DNA of 64,000 bases from WJJR01 sp964440935 (lineage in GTDB: Bacteria > Zixibacteria > MSB-5A5 > WJJR01), in assembly GCA_964440935.1 (NCBI GenBank), contig CAYTTY010000001.1:124001-188000 (forward strand). The letters are read 5' to 3'. How positions within the stretch are numbered: the first letter of the stretch is position 1; every line of letters starts with the position of its first letter. The translations under genes and the position numbers were made by a program. The notes beneath the pieces are model-generated. The model saw only the letters and a list, made by a program, of their open reading frames with translations. It was not told where the DNA came from and did no database searches. Positions 9,556 to 17,814 of the stretch are shown piece by piece.

Positions 9556-9861
9556 AAAGCAATTGTCAGAATAACGTTCTGATTAAATTGAGAAGTGTTG
9601 TCATTCTCGCGAAAGCGGGAATCCATTTTCCGCGCGTGGCTGGGCTCAAAATGGCTCCCAGCTTTCGCGGGGATGACAGCGAGGGTCCCTGACGGCCCAA
9701 TGGATTGCCGTTTGATTTCTATACTCTGTCATCCCCGTCGGCCGTGGCGGACCGAGACAGTGTCGTAATTGCTTGTGTACGAAGACAATGGATTCCCGCT
9801 TTCGCGGGAATGACAGCGAAGGTTACTTGGCAATCGGAAATCTATTCTGACAACCGCTCTA
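9556..9861. repeat. Miniature inverted-repeat element 2
   Basis: Left end 9556-9584 (AAAGCAATTGTCAGAATA, later TCTGATT) pairs with the right end 9831-9861 (CAATCGGAAA ... CTGACAACCGCTCTA). The interior contains two palindromes of the GTCATTC-CGCGAAAGCGGG type: arms 9599-9616/9661-9678 (16 of 18 matched) and a perfect 8-bp stem, ATTCCCGC/GCGGGAAT, at 9792-9811. Confidence 0.7.
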
Positions 9862-9977
9862 TTATAGTTATAGGACGACTGAGCCGTAGGTCAGGGGCAC
9901 AGCGCCCGCAACGTCCGTTGCGTTCACGACTGCGTGAGCGTGCCGGGCTCCTGACAATCGGAGAACAGGGGAAGACC

Positions 9978-10130
9978 AGAGCGATTGTCAACACCGTCTT
10001 TCGATTGACCGAGCGATGTAGCACGGGCGCCTCGCCCGTGCGGCATGGCCCGCTCGACCATGCTCACGGCAAGCGGGACGGCCATGCTACGGTCTCGTGA
10101 ATCGGAAAGTTCTTCTGACAATCGCTATAA
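9978..10130. repeat. Miniature inverted-repeat element 3 (short)
   Basis: Left end 9978-10006 (AGAGCGATTGTCAACA, later TCGATT) and right end 10099-10130 (GAATCGGAAAG, then TCTGACAATCGCTATAA). The interior holds a perfect 9-bp palindrome, GCACGGGCG/CGCCCGTGC, at 10021-10041 and GGCATGGCC/GGCCATGC blocks, also seen at 15539-15559. Confidence 0.68.
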
Positions 10131-10201
10131 TCCCTGGCGTGTCAGGCGCGTGATTGGGATACCAGCGGCTTTACGACAATCGTTTCAATGGTGCACAAAC
10201 T

Positions 10202-11026
10202 CTAGCCTTTCACCGCCCCCGCGGTAATCCCCGCAATAATCTGTCTTTGGAAGAAGAGGAACACGATCAGCACTGGAACCGTGGCCATAGTAGACGCAGC
10301 GAACAAGTGCGGAAGATCGACCCCCTGATAGCCCCGAAACATGGCCAAGGCAACGGGCAGTGTGCGCGCCTTTTCATTGGTGAGAATGAACGGGAAGAGA
10401 AACGAGTTCCACGTCAACCAGAACACCTGAACCGCCAGCACCGCCAGTGTCGGTTTGCAGATAGGCATGACAATGCGGTACACGATCCGCCACGGTCCTG
10501 CACCGTCGACACGCGCCGCCTCCTCGACTTCAATCGGCACCGATGACACCGCGCTACGCACCAAGAGTACACCGAGCGGCATCACGATGACGGGCAGGAT
10601 GATCGCTGCAAGGGTGTCGTAAAGGCCGAGTTGATGGATCAGAATGAACATCGGTACAATCAACACATACTGCGGTACCATCAAAACGATCGCCGACGAC
10701 GCAAACAAAACTCGTCGTCCGGGAAATCGACGCCGCGCTAAAGCATATCCCACCGGAAAACACAGCAACAGATTGCCAATCGTTACAATGATCGCAACGA
10801 CGGCAGAATTGAACAGGTAAAAGCCAAATGGCATCGACCCAAACAGATCGACGTAGTTGCCCCACCGTGGCGCATTATCCAACGGGTTGAACCAGCGCGC
10901 ATCCCAGTGTGGCGATACCGAACCAACCACCATCCAGATAAACGGGAGCAGCATCCCGGCTAGGACAATCAGCAGAACAACGGAGAGAGTCTTCTCGCCA
11001 GTGGTACGGGGACGATCGTGCCTCAT
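10202..11026 (-). CDS. Sugar ABC transporter permease, MalG type
   Basis: A 274-residue inner-membrane protein with about six hydrophobic segments, starting with LSVVLLIVLAGMLLPFIWMV. The cytoplasmic EAA loop is visible (EAARVDGAGPWRIVYRIVMP, about residues 190-210), the surface that contacts the ATPase. MalG/CUT1 family members carry oligosaccharides together with a MalF-type partner, encoded just upstream with a 4-bp overlap. It is the last gene of the transporter operon; the repeat island begins right behind its stop codon. Substrate unknown. Confidence 0.9.
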   Translation of the reverse strand: MRHDRPRTTGEKTLSVVLLIVLAGMLLPFIWMVVGSVSPHWDARWFNPLDNAPRWGNYVDLFGSMPFGFYLFNSAVVAIIVTIGNLLLCFPVGYALARRRFPGRRVLFASSAIVLMVPQYVLIVPMFILIHQLGLYDTLAAIILPVIVMPLGVLLVRSAVSSVPIEVEEAARVDGAGPWRIVYRIVMPICKPTLAVLAVQVFWLTWNSFLFPFILTNEKARTLPVALAMFRGYQGVDLPHLFAASTMATVPVLIVFLFFQRQIIAGITAGAVKG

Positions 11027-11919
11027 TCTTCCGCACCCCGTCCAAATGACAACAACCGAAACTGAACGAGCGAAATCAGGGCGATGACAATAAACAACAA
11101 ATAGGCCGCGGCCGATGCGTATCCCATGTCAAAACGCTCGAATCCCGACGTGTAAACATGATATACGACAGTCGTCGTCGACCCGACCGGCCCGCCCTGT
11201 GTCATTACGAAGATCTCGGTGAAGATCTGGAAACTCTTGATCAGGTTGATCACGACCGCGTAGAGCAACATCGGCCGCAGGTACGGCCACGTGATCGCCC
11301 AGAACCGCTGCCAGGCATTGGCGCCGTGGGTCAACGCATCATCGATCAAATCCTGTGGAATGGTCTGCAACCCCGCCAGAAACAAAAGCGCGTAGTAGCC
11401 GATCGACACCCACACGTCCATGACCATCACCGCCAGCAGCGCGGTTGATTCCGAGAGCAGAAACCCCTGCTCCGGGACCGGAATGCCGATCATTTGCGCC
11501 AGGCGATACAGATATCCATTTTGGCCGTACAACTGGAGAAATACCAGTGCGACGACCACTGTCGCCGTTAGTGTCGGTGCGAAAAAGCCGGCACGGAACA
11601 ACGCCCGTCCCCAGATACGGCGGTTCAGCGCTAATGCAACGACGATGGCAATCGCGGTTGTAACCGGAACCGTTCCCGCCGCAAAGAATACGGTGTGCCC
11701 GAGTGCACTCCAGAATTCACTGTTGTTGAGCACGGCTGCGAAGTTTGCCAGTCCGACCCACGTCCACTCACCGGAGAACACATCGCGCCGTGCAAAGGCG
11801 AGGGCCAAAGCATAGAGAAGAGGATACAGCCAGAAGACGCCGAGCACAATCGTCCATGGCAATGACAACACGACGCCCGACCAGTCGCGCCGGGTGTCGT
11901 GGGAGTCAGGTATGGACAT
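11023..11919 (-). CDS. Sugar ABC transporter permease, MalF type
   Basis: 298 residues with about six membrane segments; the first begins VLSLPWTIVLGVFWLYPLLY. The EAA-like loop reads DDALTHGANAWQRFWAITWP, with the conserved G, and pairs functionally with the MalG-type partner. It overlaps that partner by 4 bp and lies 23 bp downstream of the binding-protein gene, so the three are co-transcribed. It forms half of the inner-membrane channel of a CUT1-type carbohydrate importer. No gene for a nucleotide-binding subunit is present nearby, so a shared ATPase encoded elsewhere (MsmX-like) is likely. Confidence 0.9.
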   Translation of the reverse strand: MSIPDSHDTRRDWSGVVLSLPWTIVLGVFWLYPLLYALALAFARRDVFSGEWTWVGLANFAAVLNNSEFWSALGHTVFFAAGTVPVTTAIAIVVALALNRRIWGRALFRAGFFAPTLTATVVVALVFLQLYGQNGYLYRLAQMIGIPVPEQGFLLSESTALLAVMVMDVWVSIGYYALLFLAGLQTIPQDLIDDALTHGANAWQRFWAITWPYLRPMLLYAVVINLIKSFQIFTEIFVMTQGGPVGSTTTVVYHVYTSGFERFDMGYASAAAYLLFIVIALISLVQFRLLSFGRGAEE

Positions 11920-11942
11920 ATCCGTCGTTAGCGAAGAAGTTG

Positions 11943-13232
11943 CTACTTCTCCAAGATGTCATTAATGCGGTCGCAGGTTTCGGCCATGGCTGAGGGAGGA
12001 TCCAACTTTTCGTACAAGGCCTGCTCAATACCCCATTCGAGTTCCTTTTCAATGTCAACCCAGTCGGGGTGCACCGGTGGTGATTGCGCGCTCAGCATCT
12101 GCCGCATAAACACGCGACGCACCGGATGCTCATAGAAGTAGGGATTGTTTCCGGTCTCGATATGGACCGGAGTGGCACACCCGGTGGCGATACACAGGTT
12201 GAAAACGTGTTTCGGTTTGAGCAGATGACGCGCCAGCTTGATCGCGCCCAGCGGTTCTCGTGCGGCCCGTGGAATCGCCAGATACTCGCCACCGGCAAAG
12301 GAGACCGAGCCACCGTGGTCGACACTCGGCTGCGGGAGCATATGCACCGAGTAGCGAAAGTCGGCAATGTCGGCTTCATCGATCCGCCGATACAGCCAAT
12401 CCCCGCTCAGATGGAAGAGCAGCTCGCCAGACATGAACATATTGTCCAGGACCGCTTGTTTTTCAACGATACCGAATTGCTTCAGATCGACAAAGAACTC
12501 CAGTGCTTCAATGGCCTCGGGCATCACCAGAGCGCACTGATCGCCGAGGAGGCTGTCGGGTTCGAGGATGTCCGCCTCATTCGACCACAGATAGGGGAGA
12601 AAGGCCTTGTAGAGCCGATGCCGTTCGGCCGCGTTGATGCCGTAGCCGTAAAACTGCGGTTTATGACGGTTGGCAAAACGCGACCACAGTTTCAATTCAC
12701 CCCATGTGACTGGTGGACGGTTTGGCCGGAGGCCCACGACCTCCGCGATCACATCATTCTGGTATAGAACACGTGTGGAGAGATACCACGGTAACGCCCA
12801 ACAGCTCCCTCGGTAGATGCTTGGTGGCCAGCCGATGTATTCGGGTTGCAGGCGGGCGTACTCTGACGACAGATCGGTCAGTGCACCCGGTGCTGCGAAC
12901 TCGGCGATCCAATCCGATCCCACCTCGAGCAAGTCGGGTGCCTCATTGCCGGCAAACGCGGCCACGATCTTCTGATGTCCGTCGTTCCACGTCAGGTCGG
13001 TGATCTCGACTTCGTATTCGGGATTTTCGCTCTCGAATTCCTCGACCGCCTTGATGATGACGTCTTTGACCTTCGGATCGGTCCAGAACTGCCAGAAGCG
13101 AACGATCGTCCGTCCGTCTGAGGTTCGCTGATTGTCGCCACTGCCACACCCGCCAAAGACAAGCACGACCGCTGCCAAGCAGAGGACAGTCAGACGACAG
13201 ACGATTGCTGTGTGTGATTTGGTCATATCCAT
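11943..13232 (-). CDS. Sugar ABC transporter substrate-binding lipoprotein
   Basis: 429 residues beginning MDMTKSHTAIVCRLTVLC with a hydrophobic segment ending at Cys29 (VFGGC), a lipoprotein signal. The mature part matches family 1 extracellular solute-binding proteins (TIVRFWQFWTDPKVKDVIIK near the N-terminus, PDLLEVGSDWIAEFA at about 95-110). It should capture a sugar in the periplasm for the two permeases encoded downstream. The start may be ATG 13232 or ATG 13226; neither has a good Shine-Dalgarno sequence, and a 10-bp hairpin ends only 8 nt before 13232, which may matter for expression. Confidence 0.88.
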   Translation of the reverse strand: MDMTKSHTAIVCRLTVLCLAAVVLVFGGCGSGDNQRTSDGRTIVRFWQFWTDPKVKDVIIKAVEEFESENPEYEVEITDLTWNDGHQKIVAAFAGNEAPDLLEVGSDWIAEFAAPGALTDLSSEYARLQPEYIGWPPSIYRGSCWALPWYLSTRVLYQNDVIAEVVGLRPNRPPVTWGELKLWSRFANRHKPQFYGYGINAAERHRLYKAFLPYLWSNEADILEPDSLLGDQCALVMPEAIEALEFFVDLKQFGIVEKQAVLDNMFMSGELLFHLSGDWLYRRIDEADIADFRYSVHMLPQPSVDHGGSVSFAGGEYLAIPRAAREPLGAIKLARHLLKPKHVFNLCIATGCATPVHIETGNNPYFYEHPVRRVFMRQMLSAQSPPVHPDWVDIEKELEWGIEQALYEKLDPPSAMAETCDRINDILEK

Positions 13233-13240
13233 AACGCTAA

Positions 13241-13264
13241 ACAGCCCGCCTTTGGGCGGGCTGT
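13241..13264 (-). terminator. GC-rich hairpin just before the binding-protein gene
   Basis: Perfect 10-bp stem (ACAGCCCGCC/GGCGGGCTGT) with a 4-nt loop. Read on the minus strand it is followed by only a weak TTTAG. It may terminate transcripts of the Spy-like gene upstream or be part of the leader of the binding-protein mRNA, whose start codon lies 8 nt away. Confidence 0.55.
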
Positions 13265-13413
13265 CAAGTAACTAACGATGTGCAGATCAAAGTAGAGGGC
13301 GGTTTGGAGAATCATAGGTGATGGTGAGTGTATGCATTCCTTTCGTTTTCATATCCGCGTCAGGACCATCCGCTACTACTTGCGTCCCAAACACACGGTC
13401 CGCAAACCCCAGG

Positions 13414-14499
13414 TTAGTGGGGTCCGCGGCGTCCGTGTGGACCAGACGGAAGGAGGTCCGTCATTGCCTCGAAAACAGCCTGTTGCTCGTCGTTTAGAAT
13501 GGCTACGATTGCGTCGTGCGTGTCCTCACGAATCTGCTCGACCTGTTCACGCCTGGCCTCACGATCGGGACGTTGATCGCCGATGCCGTCGTGCAGGTCC
13601 TGCATGTGGTCATGTGTCGTCGCCAGAATGGTCTCAAGCTGTGAGACCTGTGCATTGCTGAGATCCAGAGCTGCAGTCAAGAGTTCCACGCGGGCGTCGT
13701 GGCGCTCGATCATACCGTCCTGCATGTGTTCCCGACGTTCCTCGCGCCGCTCCTGACGATTGGCTTCGAGCTGCTGGAGTTGGTTGGGTGTGAGGATGGC
13801 TTCAACGCTTTCGCGCATCTGCTCGCGAAGAGCGACCGCTTCCTCGGACCGTCCGAAGCCGCGTTCACCGCCATATTGCTCGCGCAGTGCCTGCATGGCC
13901 TCGCGGTGCTCTTCGCGCAGTTCGGCTAACTGTGTTCGCTGCGCTTCAGTCGGATCCAGCTCGGCAAACATCTCTTGGCCGGACCCACGATGTCCTCGGA
14001 ACCCGCGTCCGCCACGACGCCCATCGGTGCGGTCGGTCCACTGTTCCCGCGCCTGCATCCGCATGGTTTCATGCTGATCTTTGATGACTTCAAGCAACGC
14101 GACCATCTGATCGGCGTCGAGGATTTCGGCGCTCTCTTTGAGCAACGTATGGAGCGGACGGTCACCGGCGGGGCGTCCGCGAAAACCACGTTCGCCATCT
14201 TCACGCGCCTGTTGACGCTTCGCCCGGCGGCTGTCGACCGCGCGGTTGTAACGATCCAGCGCCGATTGCATCAGATTTTCCTGATCACTTTTCAGGCTGA
14301 CTTTGGCCTGGACGGCGCTCAGCGTAATCGGTTCGATGAACGTGCCGTCATCGGTCGAGGCCGTCAGGTTCGACCCTTGTGTGCTGGTATCGCCCGACTG
14401 GCATCCGACCAGTCCGAATGCGAAGAGGGCGACGCCGAGGATCAGGATACTGCCGATCATTTGCGTGCGGCGTTTCGGTGTCATTGTTGGTGTCTTCAT
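13414..14499 (-). CDS. Spy/CpxP-like periplasmic lipoprotein with repeated LTxxQ-type modules
   Basis: Start taken at 14499 because AGGAGGACT lies just upstream and a lipoprotein signal follows (SILILGVALFAFGLVGC, Cys33); an upstream in-frame start at 14613 would overlap the preceding gene. The mature 328 residues are charged, Arg/Glu/Gln-rich and helical, with LTxxQ-like modules: LDPTEAQRTQLAEL, LTPNQLQQLEANR, LDLSNAQVSQLETIL and LNDEQQAVFEAM. Spy and CpxP have two such motifs in about 160 residues, so this looks like a doubled version. Spy family members chaperone unfolded envelope proteins or sense metal/envelope stress. Its position behind a two-component system fits that role (inference). 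Confidence 0.72.
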   Translation of the reverse strand: MKTPTMTPKRRTQMIGSILILGVALFAFGLVGCQSGDTSTQGSNLTASTDDGTFIEPITLSAVQAKVSLKSDQENLMQSALDRYNRAVDSRRAKRQQAREDGERGFRGRPAGDRPLHTLLKESAEILDADQMVALLEVIKDQHETMRMQAREQWTDRTDGRRGGRGFRGHRGSGQEMFAELDPTEAQRTQLAELREEHREAMQALREQYGGERGFGRSEEAVALREQMRESVEAILTPNQLQQLEANRQERREERREHMQDGMIERHDARVELLTAALDLSNAQVSQLETILATTHDHMQDLHDGIGDQRPDREARREQVEQIREDTHDAIVAILNDEQQAVFEAMTDLLPSGPHGRRGPH

Positions 14500-14564
14500 C
14501 GTGTAGTCCTCCTGAAGCTGATTGCTATAGCTCGTTATCGTGTATTCCCTGCCTGAATTCTCGA

Positions 14565-15386
14565 CTAGTTCAGTTCGGACATCGGCTCGACGGCGAGTTC
14601 GACTTTCGTCCATTGGTTTAGCGGCTCGGGCCGTTCGGGACGATTGCGGCCGCGTCGGCCAAAGCCACCGGCGCCACCGAATCGACCGTCTCGTCCACGC
14701 ATGCCTTCGCGTGTCTTCACCAGTGGCTCACGATCAAATTCGGGTTTAGGCGTCTCGAAGCCGATTCCGATGTCGCCGCCCGGATTCGTTCCAATTGCGT
14801 AGAGATGTTCTTCACTGTAGAAGAGTGGCACCTTCAACTCGTAGACTAGCCGCCTGTTTTCAATCATCAGTTGCGCGCTGATGTCCGCCCGGGCGCCGGT
14901 CTGGATGCGCTGAATGACCTCGCCTTGTTCATCCAGCAACTCCATTCCCGGCGCCAGCGAGTCGGACAACACAGTGAGATCGTTACGATCCGGACGTTTT
15001 CCCGTGAATCGTCGAAGTGATCCGCTACCCACAAGTCCCACCGGATAGCGGACACCAAATTCCTTATCATCGCCGCCGTCGGGATCGAACCATATGATCA
15101 GGCCAAGCCCCATGATCTGACGAATGGCCGTCTCATCAGTGGTGGCCAAATGAACATAGATGAATTCGTCATCATTCCGAACCGCGATCCCGACTTTGGT
15201 GTCATCGAGGTGGATTTTCGCCTGAGCCCACTCCGATTCCGCGCCGTCAATAACGACGGAGTCGGAATTCCACTGACTGGTGATTTCCGGTTCGCCGCTG
15301 TGTGCCGTCGTCACGTAGAGGCCGCAGACAAGAATCGCGACCAGGCCGCTGGTGATTCGCTTGGTTGTGTCAGTCCGTGCCAACAT
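14565..15386 (-). CDS. Secreted CBM9-like (DOMON-type) domain protein
   Basis: 273 residues with a strong ribosome-binding site (GGAGGGCAGG) before the ATG and a signal peptide (ITSGLVAILVCGLYVTTAHS). The next about 200 residues look like a carbohydrate-binding family 9-like sandwich: VVIDGAESEWAQAKIHLDDT, then VRNDDEFIYVHLATTDE and GLIIWFDPDGG. The C-terminus is Gly/Arg-rich (GRDGRFGGAGGFGRRGRNR). It lies 65 bp upstream of the Spy-like gene and 188 bp downstream of the histidine kinase gene. The ligand is unknown; CBM9-like modules bind sugars or haem in different families. A sensory or protective envelope role is inference from context. Confidence 0.65.
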   Translation of the reverse strand: MLARTDTTKRITSGLVAILVCGLYVTTAHSGEPEITSQWNSDSVVIDGAESEWAQAKIHLDDTKVGIAVRNDDEFIYVHLATTDETAIRQIMGLGLIIWFDPDGGDDKEFGVRYPVGLVGSGSLRRFTGKRPDRNDLTVLSDSLAPGMELLDEQGEVIQRIQTGARADISAQLMIENRRLVYELKVPLFYSEEHLYAIGTNPGGDIGIGFETPKPEFDREPLVKTREGMRGRDGRFGGAGGFGRRGRNRPERPEPLNQWTKVELAVEPMSELN

Positions 15387-15538
15387 TTCCTGCCCTCCAT
15401 GAGCGCTCGGTCTCCGTCGCTCTCACAAGGGAATACCTTTGAGATGTGGTAGAAATGTTGCAGAGGGATGGAATTGTGCGATTGGGCTCAGAATTCGATG
15501 TGGATGACCCTGCGTCGCCCGGACCTCCCGCCCGCGCG

Positions 15539-15559
15539 GCATGGCCGAGACGGCCATGC
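15539..15559. repeat. GCATGGCCG palindrome
   Basis: Perfect 9-bp inverted repeat, GCATGGCCG/CGGCCATGC, with a 3-nt loop, in the 188-bp gap between the kinase and CBM9-like genes. The surrounding CCCGCGCGGCATGG and GGCCATGCTACG resemble the interior of element 3 near 10040-10090, so this may be an eroded relative. Confidence 0.6.
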
Positions 15560-15574
15560 TACGAGAGTGGGCTC

Positions 15575-17038
15575 TTACCGTGGCAACTCATTGCCCTTAG
15601 GCAGTTCGACAGAAATCACCGCCCCCGACGGTTCCTGATTCGCGGCCCAAACAGATCCACCATGCTGCTGCGCGATCTCTTTGACGATGGCCAGTCCCAG
15701 TCCTGTCCCTGAATCGGAACGCGCTGGATCGGCACGGTAAAACCGGTCGAAAATGTGGGGAAGGTCATCATCACGAAAACCCGAACCGTCGTCGGCTACG
15801 GTCAGCCTGTATCGGTCCGGTGAAGGCACATCAATGCTGACCGTGACCGATCCACCAGATGGCACATATCGCAGCGAATTGATCAGCAGATTTTCGAACA
15901 TCTGTTCGAGCCGACGACCGTCGGCGATGATCCAGGCTTCCTGATCCGGTGTCGGACCATCGATCTGCAATCCGGCTTTCTCAAAGCGTGGACGGTAGCG
16001 GCCGATCGTGTTGCGACATAACGCCGCCCAATCAAGCGATTCGGGAGAGAGGGCCGCCGACCCCGACTCCAACCGAGCCAACTCGAGCAGATCATTCACG
16101 AGCAAGCCCATCCGTTGCGATTCATCGAGGATATTCGACAGATACTGACGTCGTTCATCATCCGAAATCGGTATGTCGGGCCGCTGTAAGGTCTCCGCAT
16201 ATCCACGAATCGATGTCAGCGGTGTCGAAAGTTCGTGCGAGATATCGGCCAGCAGTTGGCGACGTTGCTTATCCATCCGTTCGACGCGCTCCCGGGATTG
16301 CGCCAGGCTCTCTGTCATACGATTGAGCTGCTCACCGACACGGTCGATTTCGTCTCGTCCGGAGTGTTCCACCCGGACACTCAAGTCACCCTCAGCCACC
16401 TGCAAGGCCAGATGTTCGAGCGCGCGAATCCGTCGGAGCAGATAACGGAAGATGATGAATCCACCGGCGCCGGCGAGGACGATCGCCACCGGCAGGATAA
16501 ACAGGATGTGCCACGGCGAGTGCTGGCGGCGTAAAGAGATGCCGCGTCGGGGTGACATGGCCACCACTTCACCAATGACGCCTTCAGTGGTCTCAACAGG
16601 CATGACCGCTGTCATCAGCCGCTTGTCGGATTGGATTTCCCAGAGACGGCGTCCCCAGCGCCGCCCGCGCGTTGAGTCCTGGCCCTCGTCGGGTGGTGCG
16701 AGACCGGGCGGCGGGTTCATCCGGTTAAACGGACCGGGACGACTCGCGACAATCTCGCCATCAGTGCCGCGAAAGGTCAGACGGGCACCCGATTCGATTG
16801 ACGAATACTCGCGTAAGATCTCGCGGATCTGGCCCTGCGTAGGATTGCCCGGAAGCGAAGCCAGTTCGCGAGCGGCATCGCGCGCCAAGTCCTCCAGCGT
16901 GCTTTGCTGCAAACGATCGGCGATCGGCCGTAGAATGGTGACAGCGAAGACACCCTGGACAATGGTGGCGACGACCAGAACCAGCAGGAAGACGCCGGCG
17001 AAGGTCCACAGCAAGCTGCGGGGACGCAATCGCTTCAT
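15575..17038 (-). CDS. Sensor histidine kinase (HAMP, HisKA, HATPase)
   Basis: 487 residues. Two membrane segments (about 11-33 and 176-200) flank a 140-residue periplasmic sensor region. HAMP spans about 200-252, HisKA has the phospho-acceptor His268 in DISHELSTPLTSIRGY, and the ATPase shows the N box (NLLINSLRY, 383-391), the G1 box DDGSG (416-420) and GTGLGL (444-449). All catalytic motifs are intact. It overlaps the response regulator gene by 4 bp, so the pair is translationally coupled. The Spy-like gene downstream suggests a Cpx/Bae-like envelope-stress circuit; the actual signal is not visible. Confidence 0.95.
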   Translation of the reverse strand: MKRLRPRSLLWTFAGVFLLVLVVATIVQGVFAVTILRPIADRLQQSTLEDLARDAARELASLPGNPTQGQIREILREYSSIESGARLTFRGTDGEIVASRPGPFNRMNPPPGLAPPDEGQDSTRGRRWGRRLWEIQSDKRLMTAVMPVETTEGVIGEVVAMSPRRGISLRRQHSPWHILFILPVAIVLAGAGGFIIFRYLLRRIRALEHLALQVAEGDLSVRVEHSGRDEIDRVGEQLNRMTESLAQSRERVERMDKQRRQLLADISHELSTPLTSIRGYAETLQRPDIPISDDERRQYLSNILDESQRMGLLVNDLLELARLESGSAALSPESLDWAALCRNTIGRYRPRFEKAGLQIDGPTPDQEAWIIADGRRLEQMFENLLINSLRYVPSGGSVTVSIDVPSPDRYRLTVADDGSGFRDDDLPHIFDRFYRADPARSDSGTGLGLAIVKEIAQQHGGSVWAANQEPSGAVISVELPKGNELPR

Positions 17039-17721
17039 TCACTTGCCTCCGTGAATCGATAACCGGCGCCCCAGACCGTTTGAATGTAGCGCGGATGGGA
17101 CGCATCGGTCTCGAGATGTTTTCGCAGGCGGCTGATCAGACTATCGATGGAACGTGGATCGACCACCCGATCTTCACCCCAGACCTGTTCCATCAGGGCC
17201 TCCCGCGAGTACACGCGCCCGGCATGCGACGCCATGAAGTAGAGCAAGTCGAATTCGAGTGATGTCAGTTCGACCGGCTGTCCATTGCGCATCACGACGC
17301 GGCGCGACGGATCGATGGTCAACGGACCGCGGGTCAGCGGCTCCTTACGTGAGACCGATGTTGTTCGCCTCAGCAGCGCGCGGACACGTGCCACCAGCTC
17401 GAGGGTACTGAATGGCTTGGTGAGATAGTCGTCCGCGCCGATTTCAAATCCAAGTACCTTGTCGCCTTCGCTGGAGCGGGCCGTGAGCATCAGGATGGGG
17501 AGATCGCTGTCGCGACGAATCTGTCGGGTGAGTTCGATCCCGTCCATATGCGGCATCATGACATCCAGCACCAGCAACCGGGGACGCTGCCGTTGCACCT
17601 CATGCAAGGCGGTCAATCCATCGTGAACCTGTCGGCACGAGAACCCGGCTGCTTCGAGGTTCTTAGCCACCAGTTCGGCAATCTTGCGGTCATCTTCGGC
17701 AATGAGAATGTCCAGGCTCAT
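17035..17721 (-). CDS. OmpR/PhoB-family response regulator
   Basis: 228 residues: receiver domain about 1-118 with acidic pair Asp10-Asp11, phospho-acceptor Asp53 (VLDVMMP), Thr80 and Lys102 (DDYLTKPF), followed by a winged-helix DNA-binding domain (residues about 130-226, with LTSLEFDLLYFMASHAGRVY and IDSLISRLRKHLE). It is first in an operon with the kinase and probably with the CBM9-like and Spy-like genes, which are natural candidates for its regulon. The upstream 407 bp contain a perfect 19-bp inverted repeat but no obvious direct-repeat operator. Confidence 0.95.
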   Translation of the reverse strand: MSLDILIAEDDRKIAELVAKNLEAAGFSCRQVHDGLTALHEVQRQRPRLLVLDVMMPHMDGIELTRQIRRDSDLPILMLTARSSEGDKVLGFEIGADDYLTKPFSTLELVARVRALLRRTTSVSRKEPLTRGPLTIDPSRRVVMRNGQPVELTSLEFDLLYFMASHAGRVYSREALMEQVWGEDRVVDPRSIDSLISRLRKHLETDASHPRYIQTVWGAGYRFTEASE

Positions 17722-17814
17722 AACATACGCTCGCTGGAAATCGGCATCCTGTCAAGCAGATCGAATCGACTCGCGTGATTCACACGTCCCCTGACTCCTC
17801 AACGAGGGGTGCCC

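Larger units (their letters stand above)
8908..10201. other. Gene-free island of nested inverted repeats between converging genes
   Basis: This 1.3-kb stretch lies between the 3' ends of the amidase gene (plus) and an ABC permease gene (minus). I see no credible coding region; open frames cross palindromes and lack ribosome-binding sites. It holds three related terminal-repeat elements (9053-9346, 9556-9861, 9978-10130) and several different palindromes, described separately. Confidence 0.85.

Noticed and set aside
9705..10100. 131-codon open frame in the repeat island
   Set aside because: It crosses the end of element 2 and most of element 3 and is composed of palindromes; no start signal.
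8908..10201. CRISPR array in the repeat island
   Set aside because: The repeats are not regularly spaced and are inverted rather than direct; no cas genes are nearby.
12084..12767. 227-codon plus-strand open frame opposite the binding-protein gene
   Set aside because: The minus-strand lipoprotein has a clear signal peptide and family features; the plus frame has none.
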